Made by a program: the position numbers and the translations under genes
In this document: positions 26,749 to 36,628 of the stretch, one piece after another
Numbering within the stretch: position 1 is the stretch's first letter
Layout: each line of letters opens with the position of its first letter
Assembly: GCF_014647855.1 (NCBI RefSeq)
Contig: NZ_BMPZ01000002.1
Span: 434,001 to 498,000, forward strand
DNA: 64,000 nt
Reading direction: 5' to 3'
Origin: Shewanella gelidii
GTDB taxonomy: Bacteria; Pseudomonadota; Gammaproteobacteria; Enterobacterales; Shewanellaceae
The notes under the pieces: model-generated
What the model was told of the DNA's origin: nothing
The model's database searches: none
The model's input: the letters and a program-made list of their open reading frames with translations, nothing else

Positions 26749-27345
26749 CTATTGGTACATTGGGCCAAATCCCATACTCCACAGGATAATACTACTTGCC
26801 ATTAAAGCGACAAGTAAAACTAGTCCTGCTGTGACAACGGAGCTTGCGTAAATAAAGCCTTTTTCTTCGGGGATGTTCATTATGATTGGGACGCCGGTAT
26901 ATAGAAGGTAAACCGAATAAGTTAAGCCGACGAGTCCAACAAGCATGATAAACCAAAGTGTTGGATATAGTGCCGCAAATCCAACCATAAATAGCGGGGT
27001 TGCTGTGTATGAAGCTAGCTCAAAGGCTTGCGAAAAATTCGGGTTTGCATCAAATGTCTTTCCCATCCAAAGGGCTAAGTAAGCAAGACCAAAAACACCG
27101 CCAATTAAGCCGACGTACATCCCCACAGACATAAACAGTGCGCTTTGGCTTGTCAAAAATAGTGGCTCACCTGCGCCTGGGTTCCAACCGATATGTGCAT
27201 TAGCAATATAACTGCAAATGGCGGGGATAAGTGCAATGACTAAAACGTGGCTGAGGCTCGACATTAACTCCTCATGGTTTTGTTCAATTGCTTTCCATTC
27301 TTGTTTCGGATGAGTGTAAAGCCCCATTAAGTGATTCAGTATCAT
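26749..27345 (-). CDS. Yip1-family inner-membrane protein
   Basis: A 198-residue protein with about five hydrophobic helices and the N-terminal MGLYTHPKQEWKAI that precedes the membrane core in bacterial Yip1/DUF1282 proteins; PEEKGFIYA near the end is also typical. Its function in bacteria is not established. It is a single gene pointing towards glnS. Confidence 0.8.
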   Translation of the reverse strand: MILNHLMGLYTHPKQEWKAIEQNHEELMSSLSHVLVIALIPAICSYIANAHIGWNPGAGEPLFLTSQSALFMSVGMYVGLIGGVFGLAYLALWMGKTFDANPNFSQAFELASYTATPLFMVGFAALYPTLWFIMLVGLVGLTYSVYLLYTGVPIIMNIPEEKGFIYASSVVTAGLVLLVALMASSIILWSMGFGPMYQ

Positions 27346-27582
27346 TGTAGTTATCCTTGTTTAGCATGTGAATTGCTCGCCAAACTACAGACGAACGCTG
27401 TACCAGTAACCGAATTGTGCGTTGCTCTTTTATTAGACCTTGTTTATTTATTAGCCAAAAGTCGCATTACGTCAAGTTTTACCCGTATTTTAAACGATTC
27501 TCATTTATCTGTTAGATGGCCGTGATTGTCTGGTGATTTCTGATATCATCAACTTAAGATTAGTAACGTATTGAAAAGCATC

Positions 27583-28350
27583 ATGGATCAACTGTTATCC
27601 CCCATATTAGACTTTTTAAAATGTGAAACACCGGAAGCTTGGGTAGAGGAAGCGCGTCGAAGTGAGCGGTTAAACTTGCTGTTGGTTGATCATTGTAATT
27701 GTGAATTGAAAGCTGCGCAGACAGCACTTTTGCTAATGAGGAAGTATGCTGTTGATGAGTCAAGCCAGGCCGAACTTGTCGCGTGGGCGAAGCCCTATGA
27801 ACGGTTTATTTATGATAAATCTCGCGATCAATCTAATTTCCTAGCGCAAATGGCTCGGCAGCATAGTTTTGCTGGCCGACTCAAGCCCAAGGCCGGGGTT
27901 CAGTTTGGTGACGTGTTAATTGAAAAAATGGTGCGGCTTGTGAAAGAAGAGTTTCATCACTTCTATCAAGTTTTAGAGATCATGCAAAGTCGAGACATGG
28001 CTTACCAAAACATTCGCTCAGGCCATTATGCCAAAGGGTTGATGAAGCATGTGAGGACCTTTGAGCCTGCAGCATTAATTGATAAATTGATTATTGGCGC
28101 TTTGATTGAAGCTCGTTCATGTGAACGATTTGCCAAAATTGCCCCTTTTCTTCCCGAAGACCTAACGCGCTTTTATATCTCGCTTTTGCGCTCAGAATCA
28201 CGACATTTTCAAGATTATATTGCCTTAGCTGAGCAAGTTGCTGGATGTGACATTGGCGAACGGGTGACCTATTTTGCGACATTGGAAGCGGATTTGATTT
28301 TGGCGCCCGATGATGAATTTAGATTTCACAGCGGTACGCCTCATGTTTAA
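27583..28350 (+). CDS. miaE: MiaE, tRNA 2-methylthio-N6-isopentenyladenosine hydroxylase
   Basis: Oxygen-dependent diiron enzyme that hydroxylates the isopentenyl group at A37 of tRNAs. Carboxylate/histidine ligand motifs typical of the four-helix diiron fold are visible: NCELKAAQ, EEFHHFYQ, IEARSCERF and ESRHFQDY. From the ATG at 27583 the product has 255 residues, close to the Salmonella protein; a TTG four codons upstream is less likely. It is a single gene. Confidence 0.92.
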   Translation: MDQLLSPILDFLKCETPEAWVEEARRSERLNLLLVDHCNCELKAAQTALLLMRKYAVDESSQAELVAWAKPYERFIYDKSRDQSNFLAQMARQHSFAGRLKPKAGVQFGDVLIEKMVRLVKEEFHHFYQVLEIMQSRDMAYQNIRSGHYAKGLMKHVRTFEPAALIDKLIIGALIEARSCERFAKIAPFLPEDLTRFYISLLRSESRHFQDYIALAEQVAGCDIGERVTYFATLEADLILAPDDEFRFHSGTPHV

Positions 28351-28389
28351 TCTGCTCATTTCTAGACGAAACCATGTTTGATGGTATAG

Positions 28390-29100
28390 CTAGAGTTTGA
28401 ATGAGCTTAGGCTCATCTCATTTTTCGCCATGCTTAGCATACTGCCTTGTTCGTACCAATCGCCTAATACAATACGTTGTCTATTGTGCTCTAATTGATG
28501 AATATCTGGACGGTGCGTATGGCCATGGATCATCAGCGTTGCTTGGGTTTTCTGTAAAAGTGCTTCTACAGCGCTATTTTCAACATCCATGATGCTGTAA
28601 CTTTTTTGCTGGTTCCCTTGCTGACTTTTCTGTCGAATATTGTTTGCAATAGTGCGACGTTTAGCCGTTGGTAAGTGAGCGTACAACCATTTGATTAAGG
28701 CTGAATTCCTAAAGCGGCGAAAGCGTTGATAGGGCTTATCGAGTGTACATAATGAATCCCCATGCAATATAACAGTTTGTGTGCCATATAAATTGATGAC
28801 ACAAACCTCGGGTAATAGCGTCAATCCCGCGGCTTTTGCAAATGGTTTACTGATCAGAAAGTCTCGATTACCGTGAATAAAAAAAATCGGTGTCGTTTGT
28901 GATAGTTGTTTTAGCTTGGCAGCGATATTGAGCGCAAACGGTTCTGCCAAATCGTCACCCATCCATATTTCAAACAAGTCACCCAGGATATATAGGGCAT
29001 CAACGTCTTCTTGGCAGGAGTCAATGAAACGTTCGAAAGCGGCGGTAATATCAGGCCGATCTGCACTTAAGTGCAGATCGGCAATAAACAAAGTTTTCAT
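28390..29100 (-). CDS. lpxH: LpxH, UDP-2,3-diacylglucosamine diphosphatase
   Basis: Cleaves UDP-2,3-diacylglucosamine to lipid X, step four of lipid A synthesis, on the inner face of the inner membrane. A calcineurin-like metallophosphoesterase of 236 residues: Asp8 and His10 (ADLH), Asp39 (GDLFEIW), Asn76 (GNRDF), ILHGDSLC, and the final HGHTHRP. It starts 11 bases after ppiB and is likely co-transcribed with it. Confidence 0.95.
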   Translation of the reverse strand: MKTLFIADLHLSADRPDITAAFERFIDSCQEDVDALYILGDLFEIWMGDDLAEPFALNIAAKLKQLSQTTPIFFIHGNRDFLISKPFAKAAGLTLLPEVCVINLYGTQTVILHGDSLCTLDKPYQRFRRFRNSALIKWLYAHLPTAKRRTIANNIRQKSQQGNQQKSYSIMDVENSAVEALLQKTQATLMIHGHTHRPDIHQLEHNRQRIVLGDWYEQGSMLSMAKNEMSLSSFKL

Positions 29101-29111
29101 GCAGCCTTTTC

Positions 29112-29606
29112 TTATTCGGCAACAGTAACTTTTTCGATGATAACCGCTTCTAAAGGTACATCTTGGTGCATACCGCGATTACCTGTATCGACGTTTTTGA
29201 TTTTTTCAACGACGTCCATGCCTTCTGCAACTTTGGCAAATACACAGTATCCCCAACCTTGGACTGACTCATTTTTAAAATCTAAGAAATCGTTATCTTT
29301 AATGTTGATGAAGAACTGCGCTGTCGCAGAGTGTGGATCCGAAGTTCGAGCCATTGCTAAAGTGCCCACCTTGTTCGACAGACCGTTGTTTGCCTCATTT
29401 TTGATAGTCGCTTTAGTAGGCTTCTGTGCCATATCTTCAGTGAAACCGCCGCCTTGGATCATGAATCCGTCAATAACACGGTGAAAAATAGTACCGGCAT
29501 AGAAATCTTCCTTTGCATACTCAAGAAAGTTTGCACAAGTTTCTGGTGCATTTTCAGTATCAAGTTCGATTTTGATATCGCCTAAATTTGTGTGCAATGT
29601 GATCAT
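29112..29606 (-). CDS. ppiB: PpiB, cytoplasmic cyclophilin-type prolyl isomerase
   Basis: Catalyses prolyl cis-trans isomerisation. 164 residues, no signal peptide, so the cytoplasmic type rather than PpiA. The catalytic arginine lies in [14 protein letters not shown] and further active-site residues in SATAQFFIN and WGYCVFAKV. Upstream partner of lpxH on the minus strand. Confidence 0.95.
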   Translation of the reverse strand: MITLHTNLGDIKIELDTENAPETCANFLEYAKEDFYAGTIFHRVIDGFMIQGGGFTEDMAQKPTKATIKNEANNGLSNKVGTLAMARTSDPHSATAQFFINIKDNDFLDFKNESVQGWGYCVFAKVAEGMDVVEKIKNVDTGNRGMHQDVPLEAVIIEKVTVAE

Positions 29607-29838
29607 GATATTTTTACCTTTAAAATATTAAGTGGCAGGATTCTAACTTATATAGGTTGGGGCTTAAAGTCCTGTATTCAAGCTTATTTCAGCGTGATAA
29701 ACTGCCAGCCCTGATTTATGTCTGCGTTTTTTGATAATGGAATGAGAGCCAAGGTGCTGTCTTGTCATTATTCACAATCAAATAAAACGTTGGGCAGGTT
29801 GTAGCAAATAGTCAAAGTACTACTGAAAGAGAATATCA

Positions 29839-31218
29839 ATGTTAAAAATATACAATACGATGAGTCGTCAAAAAGAAGAGTTTAAGCCGATAAACCCTGG
29901 CAAAGTTGGTATGTATGTTTGTGGTATTACAATTTACGATTTGTGCCATATTGGCCATGGTCGCACTTTTGTCTCTTTCGATATGATTGTTCGTTACCTA
30001 CGCTACTGTGGTTACGATGTGAATTACCAGCGTAATATCACAGATGTTGATGACAAAATTATCCAGCGTGCAAATGAAAACAAAGAAAGCTGCGAAGCAC
30101 TGACTGAACGCTTGATCGGTGAAATGCATAGTGACTTTGATGCGCTGAATATGGAACGTCCTGATTTTGAGCCTCGAGCGACACTACATATTGACGAAAT
30201 TATTGAAATGGTTCAGCGCTTAATCGAGCGAAAACATGCCTATGTGGCCGCCAATGGTGATGTATTATTTAGTGTGCCTTCCTATGCGCAGTATGGTCAG
30301 TTGTCTGGTCAGAACCTAGAGCAGTTGCAGGCGGGGGCGCGGGTTGAGGTTGATGAAGACAAACACAACCCGATGGACTTTGTATTATGGAAAATGTCTA
30401 AGCCAGGAGAGCCAACTTGGGAATCTCCATGGGGAGCGGGCCGACCGGGATGGCACATTGAGTGCTCTGCAATGAACAGTAAACATCTTGGTTTACATTT
30501 TGATATTCACGGCGGAGGCTCAGATCTACAGTTTCCTCACCATGAAAATGAGATAGCACAATCGTGCTGTGCTCATGATACGCCATACGTTAATTACTGG
30601 ATGCATACCGGTATGGTGATGGTGGATAAAGAAAAGATGTCAAAGTCTTTGAATAACTTCTTCACGATCCGTGATGTGTTAGCGCACTACGATCCTGCTA
30701 CAGTACGTTATTTTCTCCTATCTGGACACTATCGAAGCCAGTTAAATTATTCAGAAGACAACTTAAAACAAGCCAAAGCTGCATTAGAGAGACTATATAC
30801 AGCTTTGAAAGGGCTTGATTTATCAGTTGAAGCCGCAGCGGCAGAAGAGTATGTCAGCAAATTTAAAACATCGATGGATGATGATTTTAATACGCCTGAA
30901 GCTTATTCAGTATTATTTGATATGGTACGCGAAATTAATCGCTTAAAAACAACTGATATGGCGGCGGCTTCTGCTCTTGGTGTTAGTCTGAAACAATTGG
31001 CCGATGTGCTTGGCATTTTAGATCAAGATGTTGATGCGTTCTTTAAAGGCGAAGGCAATGATGATGAAGTTGCTAAAATTGAAGCCCTTATTGTTGAAAG
31101 AAATCGAGCCAGATCAGAGAAAGATTGGGCTGCGGCGGATGTAGCTCGCGATGGCCTCAATGCCCTCGGTGTTGTGTTAGAAGATGGTCCAAACGGAACC
31201 ACTTGGCGTAAAAAATAA
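29839..31218 (+). CDS. cysS: Cysteinyl-tRNA synthetase
   Basis: Charges tRNA-Cys. Class I enzyme of 459 residues with the zinc/active-site cysteine in [17 protein letters not shown], the zinc ligands in WHIECSAM and [10 protein letters not shown], and KEKMSKS. Length is normal. It is divergent from ppiB, with a terminator just after the stop. Confidence 0.97.
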   Translation: MLKIYNTMSRQKEEFKPINPGKVGMYVCGITIYDLCHIGHGRTFVSFDMIVRYLRYCGYDVNYQRNITDVDDKIIQRANENKESCEALTERLIGEMHSDFDALNMERPDFEPRATLHIDEIIEMVQRLIERKHAYVAANGDVLFSVPSYAQYGQLSGQNLEQLQAGARVEVDEDKHNPMDFVLWKMSKPGEPTWESPWGAGRPGWHIECSAMNSKHLGLHFDIHGGGSDLQFPHHENEIAQSCCAHDTPYVNYWMHTGMVMVDKEKMSKSLNNFFTIRDVLAHYDPATVRYFLLSGHYRSQLNYSEDNLKQAKAALERLYTALKGLDLSVEAAAAEEYVSKFKTSMDDDFNTPEAYSVLFDMVREINRLKTTDMAAASALGVSLKQLADVLGILDQDVDAFFKGEGNDDEVAKIEALIVERNRARSEKDWAAADVARDGLNALGVVLEDGPNGTTWRKK

Positions 31219-31235
31219 AGTTGTTATTTTTAGCC

Positions 31236-31265
31236 GAAAAAGCCTGCAATTTGCAGGCTTTTTTG
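31236..31265. terminator. Intrinsic terminator of cysS (bidirectional form)
   Basis: AGCCTGCA (31241-31248) and TGCAGGCT (31252-31259), extended by flanking A and T runs. It follows the cysS stop by about 20 bases. Confidence 0.9.
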
Positions 31266-31383
31266 TATGAATTATTTGAGCATTGAGTGAACTGCATCTC
31301 GAGTGCACTAGCGAGCGAGACTTTTTAGCAATCTGCTCCTAACGAAATAAATAGCATACTCCAGTCAACTGTTTGCATTCATG

Positions 31384-32238
31384 TTAGTCGTGGTAGTTTT
31401 CATTTGCGTACAATGTATTTTCTAACAAGCTCGCAATTGTCATTGGGCCGACGCCACCTGGAACTGGGGTAATCCAACTAGCGCTCTGACTTGCGACTTC
31501 GAAATCAACATCGCCAACCAGTTGCCCTGATTCAAGGCGATTAATGCCTACATCAATAACAATTGCGCCTGGCTTAATCCACTCGCCTGGAATAAATCCG
31601 GGTTTACCGACGGCGACAACTAATAAGTCGGCTTGTCTCACTTTTGCTTCTAAATCTTTTGTGAAGCGATGGCAGGTTGTTGTGGTGCAGCCTGCCAATA
31701 GAAGTTCGAGTGTCATGGGGCGGCCAACGATGTTTGAGGCACCAACGACAACTGCATCTAGTCCGTGAGTTGCAATACCGGTCGACTTTACAAGAGTCAT
31801 AATACCCATCGGCGTGCATGACCTTAATACTGGAATGCGCTGAGCGAGTCGGCCTACGTTATATGGATGAAAACCATCCACATCTTTATTCGGCTGAATT
31901 CTTTCAATAACCTTAGTGTCATCAATATGTTCAGGTAAGGGCAACTGAACGAGGATGCCATCAATGCTAGGATCTTCATTGCATTGATCAATCAGTGCGA
32001 GTAAATCACGCTCTGATGTTTCTGTTTCTAAATCATATGAACGTGAAACAAAACCAACCTCTTCACAGGCCCGTCGCTTACTACCGACATAAACCTGCGA
32101 TGCTGCATCGCTTCCCACCAAAATGACCGCTAAGCCTGGCGCTCTTTTACCGGCAGCTACTCGAGCACTGACTTTTTGTTTTAATTGTGAACGAATAGAT
32201 TGGGCGATAGCCTTACCATCAATCAATTGAGCTGTCAT
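31384..32238 (-). CDS. folD: FolD, methylenetetrahydrofolate dehydrogenase/cyclohydrolase
   Basis: Bifunctional one-carbon enzyme that interconverts 5,10-methylene-, methenyl- and 10-formyl-tetrahydrofolate with NADP. 284 residues, with catalytic Lys in [13 protein letters not shown], the family signature [10 protein letters not shown], the NADP motif [12 protein letters not shown] and the closing [10 protein letters not shown]. Convergent with cysS. Confidence 0.97.
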   Translation of the reverse strand: MTAQLIDGKAIAQSIRSQLKQKVSARVAAGKRAPGLAVILVGSDAASQVYVGSKRRACEEVGFVSRSYDLETETSERDLLALIDQCNEDPSIDGILVQLPLPEHIDDTKVIERIQPNKDVDGFHPYNVGRLAQRIPVLRSCTPMGIMTLVKSTGIATHGLDAVVVGASNIVGRPMTLELLLAGCTTTTCHRFTKDLEAKVRQADLLVVAVGKPGFIPGEWIKPGAIVIDVGINRLESGQLVGDVDFEVASQSASWITPVPGGVGPMTIASLLENTLYANENYHD

Positions 32239-32444
32239 TGGCGGTGATGTTCCTTGTTAATGCTGCTACGGAGGGCGATAAAACGGCGATATTTTAGCAT
32301 TGGCAGATCTGGGTGTCACCGTTAATACTCTGTTTCCGCTTTTCAAAACGATGATATAAATTCAATAATCTAGGCTTGAGAGATTGAATGCAGATAGAAT
32401 TAGCTGGTAAATTCGCCATGCAAGCATTCAAATCCAAAAAGTTA

Positions 32445-32473
32445 TTGACGCTGCATAGGCGAGGGGATAATAT
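32445..32473 (+). promoter_or_regulatory. Sigma-70 promoter of the tRNA cluster
   Basis: TTGACG (32445-32450), a 17-base spacer, then TAATAT (32468-32473), followed by a GC-rich discriminator (GCGCTCC). Strong elements with a GC discriminator are typical of stringently controlled stable-RNA promoters. It lies about 45 bases before the first tRNA. Confidence 0.8.
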
Positions 32474-32518
32474 GCGCTCCGTTCAAGCGATACTGTATAT
32501 CAGGACGCTGTGAATATC

Positions 32519-32595
32519 CGGTGATTAGCGCAGCCCGGTAGCGCATCTGCTTTGGGAGCAGAGGGTCAGAGGTTCGAATCCTCTATCACCGACCA
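32519..32595 (+). tRNA. tRNA-Pro (TGG)
   Basis: 77 bases with an encoded CCA. Acceptor CGGTGAT pairs with ATCACCG. The anticodon loop TTTGGGA gives TGG, closed by CTGC/GCAG; the T-arm carries GGTTCGAATCC. Confidence 0.97.
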
Positions 32596-32691
32596 AATTT
32601 AGGAACTTTGATTTGACGTACTAAATCGAAGTGCCATTGAAAGTTACAACTGATATGTAATTCATATTAGTGAAGAGTAGTTCTGTTCGAC

Positions 32692-32768
32692 GCGCCCGTA
32701 GCTCAGTTGGATAGAGCATCCGCCTTCTAAGCGGATGGCCGCAGGTTCGAATCCTGCCGGGCGTACCA
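32692..32768 (+). tRNA. tRNA-Arg (TCT)
   Basis: 77 bases with an encoded CCA. Acceptor GCGCCCG pairs with CGGGCGT (terminal G-T wobble). Anticodon loop CTTCTAA reads TCT; T-arm GGTTCGAATCC. Second gene of the cluster. Confidence 0.97.
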
Positions 32769-32776
32769 TTTTCAGT

Positions 32777-32853
32777 GGTGATTGTAGCTCAGTTGGTAGA
32801 GCCCCGGATTGTGATTCCGGTTGTCGTGGGTTCAAGTCCCATCAGTCACCCCA
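32777..32853 (+). tRNA. tRNA-His (GTG)
   Basis: 77 bases with an encoded CCA. The extra 5' G (32777) faces C73, the histidine identity pair. Anticodon loop TTGTGAT reads GTG; the T-arm has GGTTCAAGTCC. It begins eight bases after tRNA-Arg. Confidence 0.97.
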
Positions 32854-32872
32854 CTTCTTTTTGAAGAAAAAT

Positions 32873-32901
32873 AAAAAAAGCGACCTTAGGTCGCTTTTTT
32901 T
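32873..32901 (+). terminator. Intrinsic terminator of the tRNA cluster
   Basis: AGCGACC (32879-32885) and GGTCGCT (32889-32895) with a 3-nt loop, flanked by A7 and T7. It lies 20 bases after tRNA-His. Confidence 0.93.
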
Positions 32902-33111
32902 ACGTCTTTATTTCTTCATATTAGGTCGACTCCATTGATATCGATAGCTATAATGTCGCGTCTTGATAAATATCAACAACGAATGACGGTAACTATAGCC
33001 AATATTTGCAGGTCAATGTCGTCACAATTTTTAGATCAAGAAACGAATACCTTAATAGTTGACTATCTCGACTATTAGCAAAGGACGTTAGACATATTTG
33101 AGGTTAAAACA

Positions 33112-34419
33112 ATGCAAGTTTCTGTTGAAACAACACAAGGCTTAGAGCGTCGCCTGACCATTTCTTTTCCTGCTGAGCAGATCGAAACGCCGGTTAAAGA
33201 CATGTTAGTCCAAGAAGCTAAAACTGCTCGCATCTCTGGTTTCCGTCCAGGTAAAGTACCAGTGAGTGTGATCAACAAGCGTTATGGTAAGGCAATTCGT
33301 CAAGACGTAATTGGTCGTGCTATGCAGCAGAACTTCGTAGAAGCCATTGTTGCCGAAAAACTAAACCCAGCGGGTGCACCGACATTTACGCCAGGTGAAA
33401 CTAAAGACGAGCAGTTTGAGTTTGTTGCGACTTTTGAAGTTTATCCAGAAGTAGAGCTAAAAGCTGTTGATGCGCTTGAAGTTGAAAAGCCAGTTGCTGA
33501 AGTAAAAGATGCTGATGTTGACGCGATGATTGATACTCTTCGTCAGCAACATGCATCTTATGATGCTGTAGAGCGTGCTGTTGAAGATGGCGACAAAGTT
33601 AAATTGAACTTTGTCGGTAGTGTTGATGGTGAAGAGTTTGAAGGCGGCAAAGCTGATGACTTCGAACTTCAAATCGGCAGCAGCCGTATGATCCCTGGTT
33701 TTGAAGATGGTGTAATTGGCCACAAAGCTGGTGAAGAGTTCGATATCGAAGTCGCATTCCCTGAAGATTACCACGCAGAAAACCTAAAAGGTAAAGCTGC
33801 GACATTTGCTATCACGCTGAATGAAGTTCTTGCTGCAACGCTACCAGAAGTTAACGATGAGTTTGCTTCTTTGTTTGGTATCGCAGAAGGCGGCCTAGAA
33901 GGTCTGAAAACTGAAATCCGTAAGAACATGAATCGTGAGCTTGATCAAGCGCTTAAAGCTGAAGTTAAGCAACAAGTGATCAATGGTCTACTTGAAAGCA
34001 ACGAACTAGAGCTTCCAAAAGCACTGATCGACGGTGAAATTGAAGTGCTACGCAAGCAAGCGATGCAGCGTTTCGGTGCCCAAGGTGCTGAAAACATGCC
34101 TGAGCTACCAGCTGATTTGTTCACTGATGAAGCAGAGCGCCGCGTGAAAGTTGGTCTACTTCTTGGTGAAGTGATTAAAGCAAACGAGCTTAAAGCTGAA
34201 GATGAGCGTGTTCAAGGCTTAATCGAGTCTATGGCTTCTGCATACGAAGATCCAAAAGAAGTTGTTGCTTACTACAACGGTAACGAAGAGTTAATGAACA
34301 ATATGCGCAACGTTGCCCTTGAAGAGCAAGCTGTTGAATTCTTACTTGAACAAGCTAAAGTTACCGACAAGCCTGTTGAATTCGAAGAATTTATGAACAA
34401 GGCTAAGGCTCAAGTATAA
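33112..34419 (+). CDS. tig: Trigger factor, ribosome-bound chaperone and prolyl isomerase
   Basis: Binds nascent chains at the ribosome exit. 435 residues in three parts: the N-terminal ribosome-binding domain with the signature [11 protein letters not shown], a central FKBP-type isomerase domain (about 160-245, [17 protein letters not shown]), and the helical C-terminal chaperone domain rich in Glu/Ala/Leu. First gene of the proteostasis block; a terminator follows. Confidence 0.97.
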   Translation: MQVSVETTQGLERRLTISFPAEQIETPVKDMLVQEAKTARISGFRPGKVPVSVINKRYGKAIRQDVIGRAMQQNFVEAIVAEKLNPAGAPTFTPGETKDEQFEFVATFEVYPEVELKAVDALEVEKPVAEVKDADVDAMIDTLRQQHASYDAVERAVEDGDKVKLNFVGSVDGEEFEGGKADDFELQIGSSRMIPGFEDGVIGHKAGEEFDIEVAFPEDYHAENLKGKAATFAITLNEVLAATLPEVNDEFASLFGIAEGGLEGLKTEIRKNMNRELDQALKAEVKQQVINGLLESNELELPKALIDGEIEVLRKQAMQRFGAQGAENMPELPADLFTDEAERRVKVGLLLGEVIKANELKAEDERVQGLIESMASAYEDPKEVVAYYNGNEELMNNMRNVALEEQAVEFLLEQAKVTDKPVEFEEFMNKAKAQV

Positions 34420-34455
34420 GCTTCGCTTGACTTAATTGGCACTTAGCCATTTATA

Positions 34456-34495
34456 ATGGCTCGTATGAGGTCTCTCGTACGAGCCATTTTTATTT
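34456..34495 (+). terminator. Intrinsic terminator between tig and clpP
   Basis: ATGGCTCGTA (34456-34465) and TACGAGCCAT (34478-34487) with a 12-nt loop, then TTTTTATTTT. It ends 13 bases before the clpP ATG, so some read-through or a clpP promoter within or just after it is likely. Confidence 0.85.
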
Positions 34496-34507
34496 TAGGG
34501 AAATTAC

Positions 34508-35122
34508 ATGATGCATAATGCGCCAGAATCAGTACTGAATGCTCTCGTTCCTATGGTGGTTGAACAGACGTCGAAGGGCGAGCGCTCTTATGATATCTAT
34601 TCTCGTCTACTAAAAGAACGAGTGATTTTTTTAGTCGGTCAAGTTGAAGAACATATGGCGAACTTAATTGTCGCTCAGTTACTGTTTTTGGAATCTGAAA
34701 GCCCAGATAAAGATATTTATCTTTATATTAATTCTCCTGGTGGTTCTGTGACTGCTGGGATGGCGATATACGACACCATGCAATTCATTAAACCTAATGT
34801 CAGCACGGTATGCATGGGGCAAGCTTGCAGTATGGGTGCCTTTCTCCTTGCCGGTGGTGCAGCAGGAAAACGTCATTGTTTACCGAATTCTCGCGTGATG
34901 ATTCATCAGCCCCTAGGCGGTTTTCAAGGTCAGGCTTCGGATATTGCGATTCATGCACAAGAGATCCTCGGTATTAAGAAAAAACTGAATCAGATGTTGG
35001 CCGATCATACCGGACAGCCACTTGAAGTTATTGAAAGCGATACCGATCGAGATAACTTTATGAGTGCCGAAGAAGCAGTCGAATATGGCCTTGTCGATTC
35101 AGTGTTGAGTAAGCGAAGCTGA
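34508..35122 (+). CDS. clpP: ClpP, ATP-dependent protease proteolytic subunit
   Basis: Serine peptidase that forms the double heptamer chamber used by ClpX. 204 residues, with the nucleophile Ser in [11 protein letters not shown], His in [10 protein letters not shown], and Asp in the later DTDRDNF segment; YINSPGGSV forms the oxyanion region. AGGG precedes the first ATG; a second ATG follows directly. clpX starts about 90 bases downstream. Confidence 0.97.
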   Translation: MMHNAPESVLNALVPMVVEQTSKGERSYDIYSRLLKERVIFLVGQVEEHMANLIVAQLLFLESESPDKDIYLYINSPGGSVTAGMAIYDTMQFIKPNVSTVCMGQACSMGAFLLAGGAAGKRHCLPNSRVMIHQPLGGFQGQASDIAIHAQEILGIKKKLNQMLADHTGQPLEVIESDTDRDNFMSAEEAVEYGLVDSVLSKRS

Positions 35123-35215
35123 TTTTTGCCTAGCGCTACGCTATCATGTGTGTAATAGCGTAAATAAAGATATAGAAGGCAGTGAGAACAACTCGCTGCA
35201 GTTAGAGGTAGTGTA

Positions 35216-36496
35216 ATGGGCGACAATAAAAGTAGCGGTGATAATGGTAAGTTGCTGTATTGCTCTTTCTGTGGAAAGAGTCAGCATGAGGTGCGTAAGC
35301 TTATCGCCGGTCCTTCTGTGTATGTATGTGATGAATGTGTCGAGCTGTGTAATGACATCATTCGAGAAGAGATTAAAGAAATATCACCTAAGCGTGATGA
35401 AGATAAGTTGCCAACACCACATGAGCTTCGCGCACACCTTGATGATTATGTAATTGGTCAGCCGCAAGCCAAAAAAGTGCTATCTGTTGCCGTCTACAAT
35501 CACTATAAACGCTTAAGAAATGGCACGCCTAAAGATGGAATCGAGCTAGGTAAAAGTAATATTTTGCTTATTGGGCCAACCGGTAGTGGTAAAACGCTAC
35601 TCGCTGAAACCCTTGCTCGTTTTCTTGATGTGCCGTTTACCATGGCCGATGCAACGACTTTGACTGAAGCAGGTTATGTCGGTGAAGATGTGGAAAACAT
35701 CATTCAGAAATTGTTACAAAAGTGCGATTACGATGTTGAAAAAGCGCAGCGCGGTATTGTCTATATTGATGAAATTGACAAAATCAGCCGTAAGTCTGAC
35801 AACCCTTCAATCACGAGGGATGTTTCTGGTGAAGGTGTGCAGCAAGCATTACTGAAGCTGATTGAAGGAACTGTTGCAGCTGTGCCGCCACAAGGTGGGC
35901 GTAAGCATCCGCAGCAAGAGTTTTTACAAGTTGATACATCAAAGATTTTATTTGTATGTGGTGGTGCTTTTGCAGGTCTAGAGAAGGTGATTGAGCAACG
36001 CTCGAATACCGGAACGGGTATCGGCTTTGGTGCTGAAGTGAAAGCTTCTGGGGATAAAGCGACGCTTTCAGACTCGTTCTTGAAAGTTGAACCCGAAGAT
36101 TTGGTGAAGTACGGATTAATTCCTGAGTTTATTGGTCGTCTGCCAGTACTTGCAACGCTTACCGAACTAGATGAAGAAGCATTAGTGCAAATTTTATCTG
36201 AGCCGAAGAATGCTTTAACGAAGCAATATGGCGCTCTTTTCGATATGGAAGAAGTCGAATTAGAGTTTCGTGAAGATGCGTTGAAGGCAATTGCACAAAA
36301 AGCAATGGAGCGTAAAACAGGTGCGCGTGGTCTGCGTTCAATTGTGGAAGATATTTTGCTTGATACCATGTACGACTTACCTTCTGTGGAAGGGGTTGTA
36401 AAAGCGGTTATTGATGAGTCTGTAGTGAAAGGCGAGTCTGAGCCCATTCTCATTTATGAGAATAACGAATCACAGGTGGCATCAGGAGAGCAATAA
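35216..36496 (+). CDS. clpX: ClpX, AAA+ unfoldase of ClpXP
   Basis: Unfolds tagged substrates and feeds them into ClpP. 426 residues. The N-terminal zinc-binding domain is seen as CSFCGKS and CDECVELC. Then Walker [12 protein letters not shown], Walker [10 protein letters not shown], sensor [13 protein letters not shown], the ClpP-contact IGF loop (GIGFGAEV), and Arg-containing [12 protein letters not shown] lies upstream of the start. Confidence 0.98.
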   Translation: MGDNKSSGDNGKLLYCSFCGKSQHEVRKLIAGPSVYVCDECVELCNDIIREEIKEISPKRDEDKLPTPHELRAHLDDYVIGQPQAKKVLSVAVYNHYKRLRNGTPKDGIELGKSNILLIGPTGSGKTLLAETLARFLDVPFTMADATTLTEAGYVGEDVENIIQKLLQKCDYDVEKAQRGIVYIDEIDKISRKSDNPSITRDVSGEGVQQALLKLIEGTVAAVPPQGGRKHPQQEFLQVDTSKILFVCGGAFAGLEKVIEQRSNTGTGIGFGAEVKASGDKATLSDSFLKVEPEDLVKYGLIPEFIGRLPVLATLTELDEEALVQILSEPKNALTKQYGALFDMEEVELEFREDALKAIAQKAMERKTGARGLRSIVEDILLDTMYDLPSVEGVVKAVIDESVVKGESEPILIYENNESQVASGEQ

Positions 36497-36520
36497 TTCT
36501 TCTAATGATATCGATATGAA

Positions 36521-36550
36521 AAATAAGGAGTCTTTTAGGCTCCTTTTTTT
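36521..36550 (+). terminator. Intrinsic terminator of clpX
   Basis: AAGGAGTC with GGCTCCTT (36525-36532 and 36538-36545, one G-T pair), followed by a T-run. It lies about 30 bases past the clpX stop. Confidence 0.8.
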
Positions 36551-36560
36551 ATGTTTGCCA

Positions 36561-36587
36561 TTGAAACTCGATGACCCGTCCCAATAT
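36561..36587 (+). promoter_or_regulatory. Probable sigma-32 heat-shock promoter of lon
   Basis: TTGAAA (36561-36566) and CCCAATAT (36580-36587), separated by 13 bases, resemble the heat-shock consensus CTTGAAA and CCCCATNT with normal spacing. It lies just after the clpX terminator and about 40 bases before lon, which is a sigma-32 gene in Escherichia coli. Confidence 0.6.
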
Positions 36588-36628
36588 ACTGAGTTAACGC
36601 ACTCACAATCATCAAACGGAATCGAACT

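Noticed and set aside
32735-32938. Open frame across tRNA-Arg and tRNA-His
   Set aside because: It is a translation of tRNA sequence (the familiar GSNPAGRT and SVGRAPDC patterns), not a gene.
35761-36453. 230-codon frame antisense to clpX
   Set aside because: Ser/Thr-rich shadow of a well-supported gene on the other strand.
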